From Azotobacter paspali (lineage in GTDB: Bacteria; Pseudomonadota; Gammaproteobacteria; Pseudomonadales; Pseudomonadaceae): a stretch of DNA of 28,282 nucleotides. Shown here one piece after another: positions 15,582 to 24,173 of the stretch (its first letter is position 1; every line of letters begins with the position of its first letter). The notes under the pieces are model-generated. The model was not told where the DNA came from, did no database searches, and was given only the letters and a program-made list of their open reading frames with translations. Both the position numbers and the translations under genes were made by a program. The stretch lies in the NCBI RefSeq assembly GCF_042434745.1, contig NZ_JBHLSS010000077.1, one strand, 5' to 3'.

Positions 15582-17096
15582 TCAGCGGAACAGTCGGGTC
15601 AGGCGGGAGAAAAAGCCCGTTCCGCGCTCGCCCTCGGCCGGTTGCCCGGCCACCAGCGCGGCCCCGGCCGGCGACGGTGCCGGCTGGTCCAGGCGGGTGA
15701 TTTGCGGTGCCGCTACCGGCCGTCCGGCATGCAGTTCGCGCAACTGCTCGGCGGCGCGCCGGCCGCTGCGCAGGGCTCCCTCCAGGGTGCCCGGATAAAG
15801 CGGATCGGTGTGTTCGCCGGCGAAGGCCACACGCTCCAGCGGCTGCTCCCAGAGCCGCCAGTAGCGGCTGATCTGCCCCGGCCCGTAGGCCAGGTAGGCG
15901 CCGCCGAGGCCGTTGTCGCCGCTGTAGCGGCGGATCTCGTAGCCGGCGAAAGCGCCGCGCGCCTTGGGATAGTGCTCGTGCAGGCGGATCAGCAACTGAT
16001 CGGCCACCTGGCGGTCGCCGAAGGCCTTCAGCAGGCGGGCGTTGTCGCCGGACAGGTTGATCAGCACGTTGGCGCCACCCTTGGTCGCCGGTTCGACCCA
16101 CAGCATGCCGAGACCCTGGTTGCTGTAGATGTTGCCGCTCAGGCGCGCCTTGCTCTCCCATACCGGGCTCTTGAACTTGAGCAGCAACTGGTCGTGCCAA
16201 CCGTAATTGGTGCTCTGCAGCGCGCTGCGATGCCGTTCCGGCAATGTCGGGCTGAACTGGATCTGCCCGAGGGCGCGCAGCGGCACGGCCATCACCAGGT
16301 AATCGGCGCTATAGCCGACGTCGCCGACCTTGGCCGTCACGCCTGTGCGGTCCTGGCTGATGGCGGATACCCGCACGCCGGTCTTGACCGTCTTCAGCTC
16401 CTTGGCCAGGGCCTGGGCGAGCACCTGGCTGCCGCCGGGCAAGCGAGCGATGCGCAGCTCGCCGACGTCGATGCCTTGGTAGACCCGGGCCTGCTGGGCG
16501 AGATAGAGCAGCGACAGGCGCGACGGCTCGTCGTAGTGCGAGCGGATGCGCTGGTTGACCAGTTGGCGAGCGGTGATCGGCAGGTTCAGTTCGTCCAGCC
16601 AGCGCGCCGCGTTGCCCTGGTCGAGGGCGAACAGCTTGCGGTCGGAGGCCGGATCAAGCGGGTCCTTGATCGATGCAGCCAGCGCGTCGATCGCCTGCTC
16701 GTAGCGCTTCAGGCCTTCGGCGGTGGCCGGCTGCCGACTGGCCAGCTCGGCGGCGCTGAAATAGGCGCCGTCGATCAAGTAGCCGGTACCGCGTACCGCT
16801 TCGGGCGCCGGCTGGGTCTTCAACTTGAGACGCGCGAGGTAGTCGTTGAGCAACGGCTGGGCCTTGGCGCTGCCGATCCATTCGCCGCCGGCCAGGCCGG
16901 AACGGCCGCCGACGCCGGAGCGCGCCTCCAGCAGGGTGACCTGCCAACCATCGCGCTGCAGCTCCCAGGCCGCGGCCAGACCGGCCAGGCCGCCGCCGAC
17001 GACTAGCGCCGTCGGCTGTTTCTCCTTGCCCAGCACTACCACGCTGAACAGCCCCATCCCGACAAGTGCGGTCCCCCGCAGCCAGCTCCGGAACAT
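15582..17096 (-). CDS. FAD-dependent amine oxidase family protein
   Basis: A 504-residue flavoprotein of the flavin monoamine oxidase/protoporphyrinogen oxidase superfamily, similar to P. aeruginosa PA0421. The N-terminus has a hydrophobic stretch (WLRGTALVGMGLFSVVVLG), a probable signal or anchor. The Rossmann motif VVGGGLAGLAAAWELQRDG (about 31–49) follows, with LLEARSGVGGRSG. The C-terminal FAD motif is FAGEHTDPLYPGTLEGALRSG. Substrate residues cannot be assigned, so the amine or other substrate is unknown. The last 40 residues are Pro/Ala-rich and probably disordered. It lies 158 bp upstream of bioA and divergent from it. A perfect inverted repeat follows its stop. Confidence 0.9.
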   Translation of the reverse strand: MFRSWLRGTALVGMGLFSVVVLGKEKQPTALVVGGGLAGLAAAWELQRDGWQVTLLEARSGVGGRSGLAGGEWIGSAKAQPLLNDYLARLKLKTQPAPEAVRGTGYLIDGAYFSAAELASRQPATAEGLKRYEQAIDALAASIKDPLDPASDRKLFALDQGNAARWLDELNLPITARQLVNQRIRSHYDEPSRLSLLYLAQQARVYQGIDVGELRIARLPGGSQVLAQALAKELKTVKTGVRVSAISQDRTGVTAKVGDVGYSADYLVMAVPLRALGQIQFSPTLPERHRSALQSTNYGWHDQLLLKFKSPVWESKARLSGNIYSNQGLGMLWVEPATKGGANVLINLSGDNARLLKAFGDRQVADQLLIRLHEHYPKARGAFAGYEIRRYSGDNGLGGAYLAYGPGQISRYWRLWEQPLERVAFAGEHTDPLYPGTLEGALRSGRRAAEQLRELHAGRPVAAPQITRLDQPAPSPAGAALVAGQPAEGERGTGFFSRLTRLFR

Positions 17097-17254
17097 GTTT
17101 TTCGCCCCCGATTCAAAGAGTTGCCGGGCACCCCCGTGCGCGGCGAGGCGAGCATACGCGAGCGCCTTGTTAGCAGCCAGCCATGCCCATTGCCGGGCAG
17201 AAAGCGCGGCGCGGCTCTGCTAGGCTCTCGCCGATGTTTTCCAGGAGAGCGCCC

Positions 17255-18661
17255 ATGAGCCTCAACGCCGACTGGATGCAGCGCGACCTCGCCGTGCTCT
17301 GGCATCCCTGTACCCAGATGAAGGATCACGAACGCCTGCCGCTGATCCCGATCCGCCGCGGCGAAGGCGTCTGGCTGGAGGATTTCGACGGCAAGCGCTA
17401 CTTGGATGCGGTCGGCTCCTGGTGGGTCAATGTGTTCGGCCACGCCAACCCGCGGATCAACGCGCGGATCAGAGAACAATTGGAAAGCCTGGAGCATGTG
17501 ATGCTCGCCGGCTTCAGCCACCAGCCGGCCATCGAACTCTCGGAGCGCCTGGTGGCGATTACGCCGGCGGGATTGTCGCGGGTGTTCTACGCCGACAACG
17601 GCTCCTCGGGCATCGAGGTGGCGCTGAAGATGAGCTTCCACTACTGGCGCAACTGCGGGCGGACGGGCAAGAAGCGCTTCGTCACCCTGACCAACAGCTA
17701 CCACGGCGAGACGGTGGCGGCCATGTCGGTAGGCGACGTGGCGCTGTTCACCGACACCTACAGGGCGCTGCTGCTCGATACCATCAAGGTGCCGAGCCCG
17801 GACTGCTACCTGCGCCCGGAGGGGATGAGCTGGGAGGCGCACTCGCGGGCGATGTTCGCCCACATGGAGCGGACCCTGGCCGAGCATCGCGACGAGATCG
17901 CCGCGGTGATCGTCGAGCCGCTAATCCAGGGTGCCGGCGGCATGCGCATGTACCACCCGGTCTACCTCGAACTCCTGCGCGAAGCCTGCGACCGCTACGA
18001 GGTGCACCTGATCCACGATGAGATCGCCGTCGGCTTCGGCCGCACCGGCACGCTGTTCGCCTGCGAGCAGGCCGGCATCGTCCCGGATTTCCTGGTACTG
18101 TCCAAAGCGCTCACCGGCGGCTACCTGCCGATGGCCGCGGTGCTCACCACCGACATCGTCTACCGGGCGTTCTACGACGACTACGCCAGCCTGCGCGCCT
18201 TTCTGCACTCGCACACCTACACCGGCAACCCGCTGGCCTGTGCCGCCGCCCTGGCGACCCTGGACATCTTCGAGCAGGACGACGTCATCGAGCGCAACAA
18301 GGCCCTGGCCGCGCGCATGGCCCTAGCCACCGAACACCTCAAGGACCACCCGCACGTCGCCGAGGTACGCCAGACCGGCATGGCCCTGGCCATCGAGATG
18401 GTCGCCGAGAAGGCCGGCAAGGTCGCCTATCCCTGGCAGGAGCGGCGCGGCTTGAAGGTCTACGAGCACGCACTCTCCCGCGGTGCCCTGCTGCGCCCAC
18501 TGGGCAGCGTGGTGTACTTCCTGCCGCCCTACGTGATAACCCCGGAACAGATCGATTTCCTCGCCGAGGTGGCCAGCGAGGGCATCGACCTGGCTACCCG
18601 TGACGCAATCGGCGTGGCGCTACCGGCCGGCGGGCCGCAGACCTTCCGCGATCCGGGCTGA
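17255..18661 (+). CDS. bioA: Adenosylmethionine–8-amino-7-oxononanoate aminotransferase
   Basis: A 468-residue class III PLP aminotransferase. It converts 7-keto-8-aminopelargonate to 7,8-diaminopelargonate using S-adenosylmethionine as amino donor, in cytoplasmic biotin synthesis. Recognisable motifs are LWHPCTQMKDHERLP (substrate pocket), YLDAVGSWWVNVFGHANPRI, YADNGSSGIEVALKMSFHYW, NSYHGETVAAMSVG, HLIHDEIAVGFGRTG and the PLP lysine in SKALTGGYLPMAAVL (Lys284). ATG 17255 is chosen because AGGAGA precedes it and MSLNADWMQRDLAVLW is the conserved N-terminus; an upstream frame to 17183 is rejected. No other bio gene is adjacent, as usual in Pseudomonas where bioA stands apart from bioBFHCD. Conserved sequence ends at about residue 452; the last 15 residues or so are lineage-specific. 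Confidence 0.97.
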   Translation: MSLNADWMQRDLAVLWHPCTQMKDHERLPLIPIRRGEGVWLEDFDGKRYLDAVGSWWVNVFGHANPRINARIREQLESLEHVMLAGFSHQPAIELSERLVAITPAGLSRVFYADNGSSGIEVALKMSFHYWRNCGRTGKKRFVTLTNSYHGETVAAMSVGDVALFTDTYRALLLDTIKVPSPDCYLRPEGMSWEAHSRAMFAHMERTLAEHRDEIAAVIVEPLIQGAGGMRMYHPVYLELLREACDRYEVHLIHDEIAVGFGRTGTLFACEQAGIVPDFLVLSKALTGGYLPMAAVLTTDIVYRAFYDDYASLRAFLHSHTYTGNPLACAAALATLDIFEQDDVIERNKALAARMALATEHLKDHPHVAEVRQTGMALAIEMVAEKAGKVAYPWQERRGLKVYEHALSRGALLRPLGSVVYFLPPYVITPEQIDFLAEVASEGIDLATRDAIGVALPAGGPQTFRDPG

Positions 18662-18728
18662 AGCCGGTCCGGCCACGTCCGTCTTGCCTGCTCCGGCGCA
18701 TGCGCGGACGAACAGCCTTTCTCCGGGG

Positions 18729-19268
18729 TTATTTCCCGCGTGCAGGGAAGGCCGCCTTCACCTCTTCGACCCAGCCAGAATGCAGGCGAGTCTGCTCGGT
18801 ATCCAGCCCTTTCGCCGCCATCGACGCCTTGTGCCGGTCGATCTCGTCGAGCATCTGGCTCAGGGCACTGGAGTTGCCGTCGAGCCGGTACATCTGGGCG
18901 ATGCCCAAGTGGTAAAAGCACAGCAGCCGCATGGCCAGCGGATCGCCGGCGGCCACGCCCCGCTCGACGCAGTGCATGGCGTTGGTGATGCTCATCAGGC
19001 TACGCCTGAGCCGCCAGCCGTACACCGCCGCCGCCATCCACGGCTGCCGGCTCAGATAGCGGCGCAGAATCGCGCCGGTGAGGATCGTTCCGGCGATCAC
19101 CCCGGCGAGGTTGTAGCGTAGGTTGTCGCCGCCCGGCGTGCCGAACGACTGCACCGCCAGGGTCGACAAGCCCATCCCCAGCACGGCGAAGATCGCCACC
19201 ACGATCAGGCTGCTCTTGCGGGTCTGCGCCCGGTACTCCTCGGGACTCCACGGCCGGATCTCGAACAT
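18729..19268 (-). CDS. DUF3087-family membrane protein
   Basis: A 179-residue protein. ATG 19268 is preceded by AAGGAG at ideal spacing; the longer frame from 19337 is not supported. The N-terminus (MFEIRPWSPEEYRAQTRKSS) is followed by two transmembrane segments at about 21–41 (LIVVAIFAVLGMGLSTLAV) and 54–68 (LAGVIAGTILTGAIL). The remaining 110 residues form a soluble, helical, cytoplasmic region (SLMSITNAMHCVERGV, LLCFYHLGIAQMYRLDGN). The overall pattern matches DUF3087, as I recall it, a conserved gammaproteobacterial family with no assigned function. It is convergent with bioA and divergent from rsmE. Confidence 0.8.
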   Translation of the reverse strand: MFEIRPWSPEEYRAQTRKSSLIVVAIFAVLGMGLSTLAVQSFGTPGGDNLRYNLAGVIAGTILTGAILRRYLSRQPWMAAAVYGWRLRRSLMSITNAMHCVERGVAAGDPLAMRLLCFYHLGIAQMYRLDGNSSALSQMLDEIDRHKASMAAKGLDTEQTRLHSGWVEEVKAAFPARGK

Positions 19269-19405
19269 CGCCACTCCTTTTCCTCTTGAACCGCCCAGGC
19301 CACCACGGTTTTTCGCAGGATTCTCCGCCCGCGGCAAGCCACTACAAGTCCGCCGCTATCAGCGTTTAAGCTTGCAGGCCTTTTTCCTGCCGACCGGATG
19401 ACCCG

Positions 19406-20125
19406 ATGCGCCTGTCCCGCTTCTTCATCGACGCCCCCCTCGCCCTCGGCCTCCTCGATCTGCCGGAAGCCCAGGCCCACTATATCGGCCGCGTGCTCAG
19501 GCTCGCCCTGGGCGATGCCGTGCAACTGTTCGACGGCAGCGGCCGGGAGTTCCGCGGCGAACTGGTCGAGGTGGGCAAGAAAAGCGTGCGGGTAAAGCTG
19601 CGCGAACAGCTTCCCGGCCTGGCCGAATCGCCGCTGCGCATCCATCTGGGCCAGGGCCTGTCGCGTGGCGAGCGGATGGACTGGGCGATCCAAAAGGCCA
19701 CCGAGCTGGGCGTGGCGGAAATCACCCCGCTGCTCAGCGAGCGCTGCGAGGTACGCCTGAAGGACGAGCGCGCCGACAAGCGCCTGGCCCACTGGCAACA
19801 GATCGCCATCAGCGCCTGCGAGCAATGCGGCCGCTCGGTGCTGCCGGCGATCCACCCTCCAACACCGCTGGAAGACTGGCTGAAGGGTATCGAGGCCGAA
19901 CTGAAGCTGGTCCTGCACCCGTTCGCCGAGCCTCTGGCCAGCCATGCCCGGCCGGCCTCGCTGGCCTTTTTGATCGGCCCCGAGGGCGGCCTGTCCGAGA
20001 CGGAAGTGGACACGGCGCGACGTGCCGGCTACCAGGCCGCCCGCCTCGGTCCGCGGGTACTGCGCACCGAGACGGCGCCGGTTGTGGCGTTGAGCGTGGC
20101 CCAGCAGTTGTGGGGGGATTTCTGA
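19406..20125 (+). CDS. rsmE: 16S rRNA (uracil1498-N3)-methyltransferase
   Basis: A 239-residue SPOUT-class methyltransferase that methylates N3 of U1498 in 16S rRNA using S-adenosylmethionine. The N-terminal PUA-like domain (MRLSRFFIDAPL, HYIGRVLRLALGDAVQLFDG) covers about residues 1–75. The C-terminal trefoil-knot domain has MDWAIQKATELGVAEITPLLSERC, EQCGRSVLP, FLIGPEGGLSETEVDTARRAG and LGPRVLRTETAPVVALS, the conserved SAM-binding knot. Length is normal. In P. aeruginosa, rsmE (PA0419) neighbours the end of the pil-chp cluster and bioA, and the same side is seen here. The gene is followed by the decayed pilH region rather than by intact pil-chp genes. Confidence 0.96.
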   Translation: MRLSRFFIDAPLALGLLDLPEAQAHYIGRVLRLALGDAVQLFDGSGREFRGELVEVGKKSVRVKLREQLPGLAESPLRIHLGQGLSRGERMDWAIQKATELGVAEITPLLSERCEVRLKDERADKRLAHWQQIAISACEQCGRSVLPAIHPPTPLEDWLKGIEAELKLVLHPFAEPLASHARPASLAFLIGPEGGLSETEVDTARRAGYQAARLGPRVLRTETAPVVALSVAQQLWGDF

Positions 20126-20289
20126 GCGCTTCGGCGCCAAGACCTGTTCGCGATCCGACAAGGCAAGGCGAGATCGGCTGAAAAACGGAATTTACGAGCG
20201 GCAAACGAGCATGACTCGCTCCGCTCGTCCCTTGGTGGACCGCCGAAAGCGCGTCAGCCACGAGCGGCTTCCGGACCGATCGCCGAGAT
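20126..20289. other. Junk between rsmE and pilH remnant
   Basis: No gene is supported. The stretch GCTGAAAAACGGAATTTACG (about 20178–20197) with the following AAACGAGCATGACTCG resembles repeat sequence that I recall from other Pseudomonas intergenic regions near mobile-element scars, but I cannot assign a family. This is where most of the pil-chp cluster would be expected. Confidence 0.3.
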
Positions 20290-20431
20290 GGCGCTTGCCG
20301 GCGTATTCGAGACCCGCCGGCTCGCCACCGTCGGCACGATGCGCGTAGAGCGCCTCCAGCACGGTATCGTGGCCAGCTCTTATATCCCGGTCGGCGAATC
20401 ATCGACCATCGGAGTTCGAGATTCGAGCCAT
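20290..20431 (-). pseudogene. pilH: Decayed start of pilH
   Basis: The remnant begins 38 bases after the pilG stop, with ATGGCTCGAATC matching the PilH start MARI. Traces then follow in shifting frames. VDDSPTG (20387–20408) matches the PilH motif ILIVDDSPTEMYKL but ends in an in-frame stop two codons later. LEALYAHRADGGEPAGLEYAGKR matches the region after it (MLEKHGHQVLKAENGGDGVALARQEK). Beyond that similarity fades. PilH is the second response regulator of the Pil-Chp twitching and surface-sensing pathway. This copy has at least two frame changes and lacks most of the receiver domain, including the phosphoacceptor. Confidence 0.7.
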
Positions 20432-20469
20432 GGATTTCCCTATGCGGAATAAGGCGGCGCGGCCGGCGT

Positions 20470-20877
20470 TCAGGATGCTCGTTCCAGCGGGACGAAATCG
20501 GGCACGTGGGTCCTGATCGCGCCCAGCAGCTCTTCCTTGCCCAAGGGCTTGGTCAGATACTGCTCGGAACCGACGATACGTCCCTTGGCCTTGTCGAACA
20601 GGCCGTCCCTGGAGGACAGCATGATCACCGGCGTGGACCTGAATGCGCTGTTGTTCTTGATCAGGGTACAGGTCTGGTAGCCGTCCAGGCGCGGCATCAC
20701 GATGTCGACGAAGATGATCCGCGGATGGCCGTCGGCGATCTTGGCCAGGGCATCGAAGCCGTCCACGGCGGTGATGACCTCGCACCCCACCTTCTTCAGC
20801 AGGGTTTCCGCGGTGCGACGAACTCTCTTGGAATCGTCGATCACCATGACCTTCAAACTGTCGGAATGATGTTCCAT
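20470..20877 (-). CDS. pilG: Twitching motility response regulator PilG
   Basis: A 135-residue single-domain CheY-like receiver, very close to P. aeruginosa PilG. The acidic pair is in VMVIDDSKRVRR, the phosphoacceptor Asp in IIFVDIVMPRLDGYQTC, the Thr/Ser switch in PVIMLSSRDG and the Lys in QYLTKPLGKEELL. ATG 20877 is chosen (MEHHSDSLKV) with AGGTGG upstream; a GTG at 20883 would add two residues. PilG receives phosphate from ChpA and promotes type IV pilus extension and cAMP signalling. It is divergent from gshB, as in P. aeruginosa. The downstream pilH is decayed and pilI, pilJ, pilK and chpA are not in the window. The receiver itself appears intact, so loss may be recent, or PilG may be served by another kinase. 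Confidence 0.93.
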   Translation of the reverse strand: MEHHSDSLKVMVIDDSKRVRRTAETLLKKVGCEVITAVDGFDALAKIADGHPRIIFVDIVMPRLDGYQTCTLIKNNSAFRSTPVIMLSSRDGLFDKAKGRIVGSEQYLTKPLGKEELLGAIRTHVPDFVPLERAS

Positions 20878-21101
20878 ATCCACCTACCGGCCTCCTAGCC
20901 GCCGACCACGCATTGCTCCCAGGCCACCAGGGACTCGCCGGCAAAGGATCGCTCCAGCGCCGGGACCTTTCGGCAAGCTCGCTCCCCAACGTGTATCCGC
21001 TCAAGGTTTTCTTGACCGGGCGCCGAGCCGACGCCAATCTGGGTCTTTTCCGCTCTTCGCATCCCGGCCGCTCCCGGCCGCCTTTCCCTGGAGGACACCC
21101 C

Positions 21102-22058
21102 ATGAGCATTCGCCTCGGGATCGTCATGGACCCCATCGCGCAGATTTCCTTCAAAAAGGACAGCTCGCTGGCCATGCTGCAGAGTGCGCAGGCACGCGGC
21201 TGGTCGCTGCACTACATGGAACCGCAGGATCTCTACCAGCGCGGCAACGAGGCACGGGCGCGGATGCGTCCTCTCAGGGTGTTCGACGACCCGGCGCGCT
21301 GGTTCGAGCTGCAGGAGGAGAACGACACCCCGCTGGGCGACCTGGACGTGATCCTGATGCGCAAGGACCCGCCCTTCAACAGCGAATACGTGTACGCCAC
21401 CTACCTGCTGGAACTCGCCGAGAAAGCCGGTTGCCTGGTGGTCAACCGGCCGCAGAGCTTGCGCGACTGCAACGAGAAATTCTTCGCTACGCAGTTCCCG
21501 CAGTTCACGCCGCCGACCCTGGTGAGCCGGCGTGCCGATATTCTGCGCGAGTTCGCCGCCGAGCACGGTGATGTCATTCTCAAACCACTGGACGAGATGG
21601 GCGGGGCCTCGGTGTTCCGCCACCGCGAGGGCGACCCCAACCTGTCGGTGATACTGGAAGTGCTGACCGAGCACGGCACCCGGCAGATCATGGCGCAACG
21701 CTATCTGCCGGCGATCAAGGATGGCGACAAGCGCATCCTGATGGTCGACGGCGAGCCGGTTCCCTACTGCCTGGCGCGCATCCCGGCCCCCGGCGAGACC
21801 CGCGGCAACCTCGCCGCCGGCGGCCGCGGAGTGGCCCAGCCGCTGACCGAGCGCGACCGCGAGATCGCCGCCCATGTCGGTCCCGAACTGCGCCGGCGCG
21901 GCCTGTTGTTCGTCGGACTCGACGTGATCGGCGAGCACCTGACGGAGATCAACGTCACCAGCCCGACCTGTATCCGCGAGATCGACAACGCCTACGACAC
22001 GCGCATCGGCGAGCGCCTGATGGATACGATTGCCCAGCGGTTGGCGGCCAGGGGCTAG
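21102..22058 (+). CDS. gshB: Glutathione synthetase
   Basis: A 318-residue ATP-grasp enzyme joining gamma-glutamylcysteine and glycine, the second step of glutathione synthesis, in the cytoplasm. Visible motifs are RLGIVMDPIAQISFKKDSSL at the N-terminus, DVILMRKDPPFNSEYVYATY, VVNRPQSLRDCNEKFFATQF, ILKPLDEMGGASVFR (ATP-grasp lysine region), MAQRYLPAIKDGDKRIL, the glycine-rich loop in RGNLAAGGRGVAQPL, and GLDVIGEHLTEINVTSPTCIRE. ATG 21102 is preceded by GGAGG and gives the conserved N-terminus, so the open frame from 20913 is discarded. The gene starts a plus-strand group running on to pyrC', with 92 bases to tonB. Confidence 0.97.
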   Translation: MSIRLGIVMDPIAQISFKKDSSLAMLQSAQARGWSLHYMEPQDLYQRGNEARARMRPLRVFDDPARWFELQEENDTPLGDLDVILMRKDPPFNSEYVYATYLLELAEKAGCLVVNRPQSLRDCNEKFFATQFPQFTPPTLVSRRADILREFAAEHGDVILKPLDEMGGASVFRHREGDPNLSVILEVLTEHGTRQIMAQRYLPAIKDGDKRILMVDGEPVPYCLARIPAPGETRGNLAAGGRGVAQPLTERDREIAAHVGPELRRRGLLFVGLDVIGEHLTEINVTSPTCIREIDNAYDTRIGERLMDTIAQRLAARG

Positions 22059-22150
22059 CCGCCGGGGCGACGAAGCTACCGCCTAGTTCATGGACTTTTC
22101 GCCGCCCCCTCGGCAGACTGCGCGGCAATCCGTAGTTAACCGAAAGATCC

Positions 22151-23044
22151 ATGACCGCAGCCTCTCCTCCGCCCGTACTCGCCCGCCAAGGCGTCCGTCC
22201 CGCGGATCGCCTGGGCCTGCCCTTGGTCCTCGCCGCGCTGCTGCACCTGGCCCTGATCCTCGGTATCAGCTTTGAATTGCCGAAGCCCGCCGAGGCCAGC
22301 AAGACCCTGGAGATCACCCTGGCCACCTTCAAGAGCGAGGAAAAGCCCAAGGAGGCCGACTTCCTCGCCCAGGACGACCAGCAGGGCAGCGGCACCCTGG
22401 AGCACAAGGCCGAGCCCAAGACCAGCGAAACCGCGCCCTTCCAGGACACCGAGATCGAGCAGGTCGCGCCACCGCCCGCAGCGCCGCCAGCAGCCCCCAA
22501 GCAGGAACCGAAGGCCGCGCTGGCGACGCGCAAGCCACGGCCGGAAAAGGCGCCGGTCAAGCACGAGCCGGCCAAGCCGGCGCCACCGCTCCCGGCGACG
22601 CCAACCTTCGACAGCGCGCAGTTGTCCAGCGAGATCGCCAGCCTGGAGGCCGAACTGGCCGAGGAAACCCAGCGCTACGCTAAGCGTCCGCGGGTCCACC
22701 GCCTCAACGCGGCCTCGACCATGCGCGACAAGGGCGCCTGGTACAAGGAGGAATGGCGCCGCAAGGTGGAAAGGATCGGCAACCTCAACTACCCCGAGGA
22801 CGCCCGTCGCCAGCACCTTTACGGCCATCTGCGCCTGCTGGTGTCGATCAACCGCGACGGCACCCTCTACGAGGTGCAAGTCCTGGAGTCCTCCGGCGAG
22901 CCCCAGTTGGACCAGGCGGCGCAGCGCATCGTCCGCCTGGCCGCGCCCTATGCCCCCTTCACCGGGGACCTGGCCGATATCGACCGGCTGGAAATCATCC
23001 GCACCTGGCGTTTCGAGCGCGGCGACCGGCTATCGAGCAACTGA
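22151..23044 (+). CDS. TonB-family energy transducer (TonB3-like)
   Basis: A 297-residue protein with TonB architecture, corresponding by position to P. aeruginosa PA0406 (tonB3). A cytoplasmic N-terminus is followed by one membrane anchor at about residues 18–38 (LGLPLVLAALLHLALILGIS). Residues about 60–160 form a Pro/Ala/Lys/Glu-rich periplasmic spacer (PPPAAPPAAPKQEPKAALAT). A helical SAQLSSEIASLEAELAEETQ region comes next, then a C-terminal TonB domain (YPEDARRQHLYGHLRLLVSI, VLESSGEPQLDQAA). TonB3 in P. aeruginosa has been linked to twitching and pilus assembly rather than iron uptake, which would connect it to the pilG neighbourhood. No ExbB or ExbD is adjacent. Gene start at ATG 22151 has only a weak GAAAGA upstream. 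Confidence 0.9.
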   Translation: MTAASPPPVLARQGVRPADRLGLPLVLAALLHLALILGISFELPKPAEASKTLEITLATFKSEEKPKEADFLAQDDQQGSGTLEHKAEPKTSETAPFQDTEIEQVAPPPAAPPAAPKQEPKAALATRKPRPEKAPVKHEPAKPAPPLPATPTFDSAQLSSEIASLEAELAEETQRYAKRPRVHRLNAASTMRDKGAWYKEEWRRKVERIGNLNYPEDARRQHLYGHLRLLVSINRDGTLYEVQVLESSGEPQLDQAAQRIVRLAAPYAPFTGDLADIDRLEIIRTWRFERGDRLSSN

Positions 23045-23132
23045 CGCGCTCTGGCCGGATCGATCGTGCAGACTCGCCGCACCGGCCTGTGTCACTCTTG
23101 AAGCCTGCGCCCCGAAGCTCGAAACTAGGCCG

Positions 23133-23705
23133 ATGAAAATGAATACAGCCCCCCAGTACCTGAAGAACCACTTCCTGATCGCCATGCCGCACCTGGCTGA
23201 TCCCAACTTCGCCCAGTCCCTGATCTATTTGGTCGAACACAGCGATCAGGGCGCTATGGGCCTGGTGGTCAACCGCCCGAGCGAACTCGACCTCAGCCAG
23301 GTGCTCGCCCAGTTGCGTCCGGACAGTCCGCCCCGCGAGGACCGCAGCGCCCTGCCGATCTACACCGGCGGCCCGGTGCAGACCGACCGCGGCTTCGTCC
23401 TGCACGAGCCCGGCTACAGCTTCCAGGCGACGCTAAATCTGGGCGAACTGGCGCTGTCCACCTCCCAGGACACGCTGCTGGCCATCGCCGACGGCAGCGG
23501 TCCGGCACGCTGCCTGATCGCCCTCGGCTATGCCGGCTGGGATGCCGGTCAACTGGAAGCCGAACTGCTGCAGAACGCCTGGCTGACCTGCCCAGCCGAT
23601 CCCGCCATCCTCTTCGATACCCCGGTCGAGCAGCGCCTACCCGGCGCCGCCGCCCGCCTGGGCATCAACCTCGCCCTGCTGACCTCCCAGGCCGGCCACG
23701 CATGA
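23133..23705 (+). CDS. algH: YqgE/AlgH family protein
   Basis: A 190-residue protein of the UPF0301 family. The N-terminus YLKNHFLIAMPHLADPNFAQ and the motifs YLVEHSDQGAMGLVVNRPSE, YTGGPVQTDRGFVLH, ALSTSQDTLLAIADGSGP, ALGYAGWDAGQLEAEL and WLTCPADPAILFDTP are all typical. AlgH was named for an effect on alginate gene expression in P. aeruginosa; its biochemical role is unsettled. ATG 23133 is chosen to match the P. aeruginosa start (MK); ATG 23139 is an alternative. The gene overlaps ruvX by 4 bases (ATGA at 23702–23705), so the two are translationally coupled. The gap to tonB is 88 bases. Confidence 0.95.
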   Translation: MKMNTAPQYLKNHFLIAMPHLADPNFAQSLIYLVEHSDQGAMGLVVNRPSELDLSQVLAQLRPDSPPREDRSALPIYTGGPVQTDRGFVLHEPGYSFQATLNLGELALSTSQDTLLAIADGSGPARCLIALGYAGWDAGQLEAELLQNAWLTCPADPAILFDTPVEQRLPGAAARLGINLALLTSQAGHA

Positions 23706-24130
23706 GCGGGCCGCGCCTGCTGCTCGGCTTCGACTACGGCACCCGGCAGATCGGCGTCGCCGTCGGCCAGGCGATCACCGGCCAGGCCCGCGAGCTGTGC
23801 GTGCTCAAGGCGCAGAACGGTGTGCCCGACTGGAACCGGGTCGAGCAACTGGTCAAGGAGTGGCAACCGGACGCCATGGTCGTCGGTCTGCCACTGAACA
23901 TGGACGGCACGCCGAGCGAAATGAGCGAGCGCGCCGAGCGCTTCGCCCGCCGCCTGCACGGCCGCTTCGGCCTGCCGGTGCATACCCACGACGAACGCCT
24001 GACCACCTTCGAAGCCAAGGGCTATCGCCTGGCCCAAGGCCAGCGCGACGGCTACCGTCAGCGCCCGGTGGACGCCCTGGCTGCCGCCCTGTTACTGGAA
24101 GGCTGGCTGGCCGAGCGCCCGGCCGACTGA
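23702..24130 (+). CDS. ruvX: Pre-16S rRNA nuclease YqgF/RuvX
   Basis: A 142-residue RNase H-fold protein. The N-terminal active-site motif LLGFDYGTRQIGVAVGQ, the central VVGLPLNMDGTPSEMSERA and the C-terminal HDERLTTFEAKG and RPVDALAAALLLEGWL carry the conserved acidic residues of the family. YqgF removes the 5' extension of 16S rRNA precursors; it was first proposed as a Holliday junction resolvase. The ATGA overlap with algH is the common gammaproteobacterial algH–ruvX pairing. It is followed 43 bases later by pyrR with its own GAGGAG site. Confidence 0.95.
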   Translation: MSGPRLLLGFDYGTRQIGVAVGQAITGQARELCVLKAQNGVPDWNRVEQLVKEWQPDAMVVGLPLNMDGTPSEMSERAERFARRLHGRFGLPVHTHDERLTTFEAKGYRLAQGQRDGYRQRPVDALAAALLLEGWLAERPAD

Positions 24131-24173
24131 AACCACGGCGCCGCGGCCCGCAGCGCCCTCGAGGAGACCACCC

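Noticed and set aside
15642..17006. A 454-codon plus-strand open frame opposite the amine oxidase gene
   Set aside because: It is the antisense shadow of a clear FAD amine oxidase in GC-rich DNA; its translation shows no family signature and has Gln/Ala/Val-rich composition typical of shadows.
20895..21938. A 347-codon minus-strand frame opposite gshB
   Set aside because: Antisense shadow of glutathione synthetase; no conserved motif and no ribosome-binding site.
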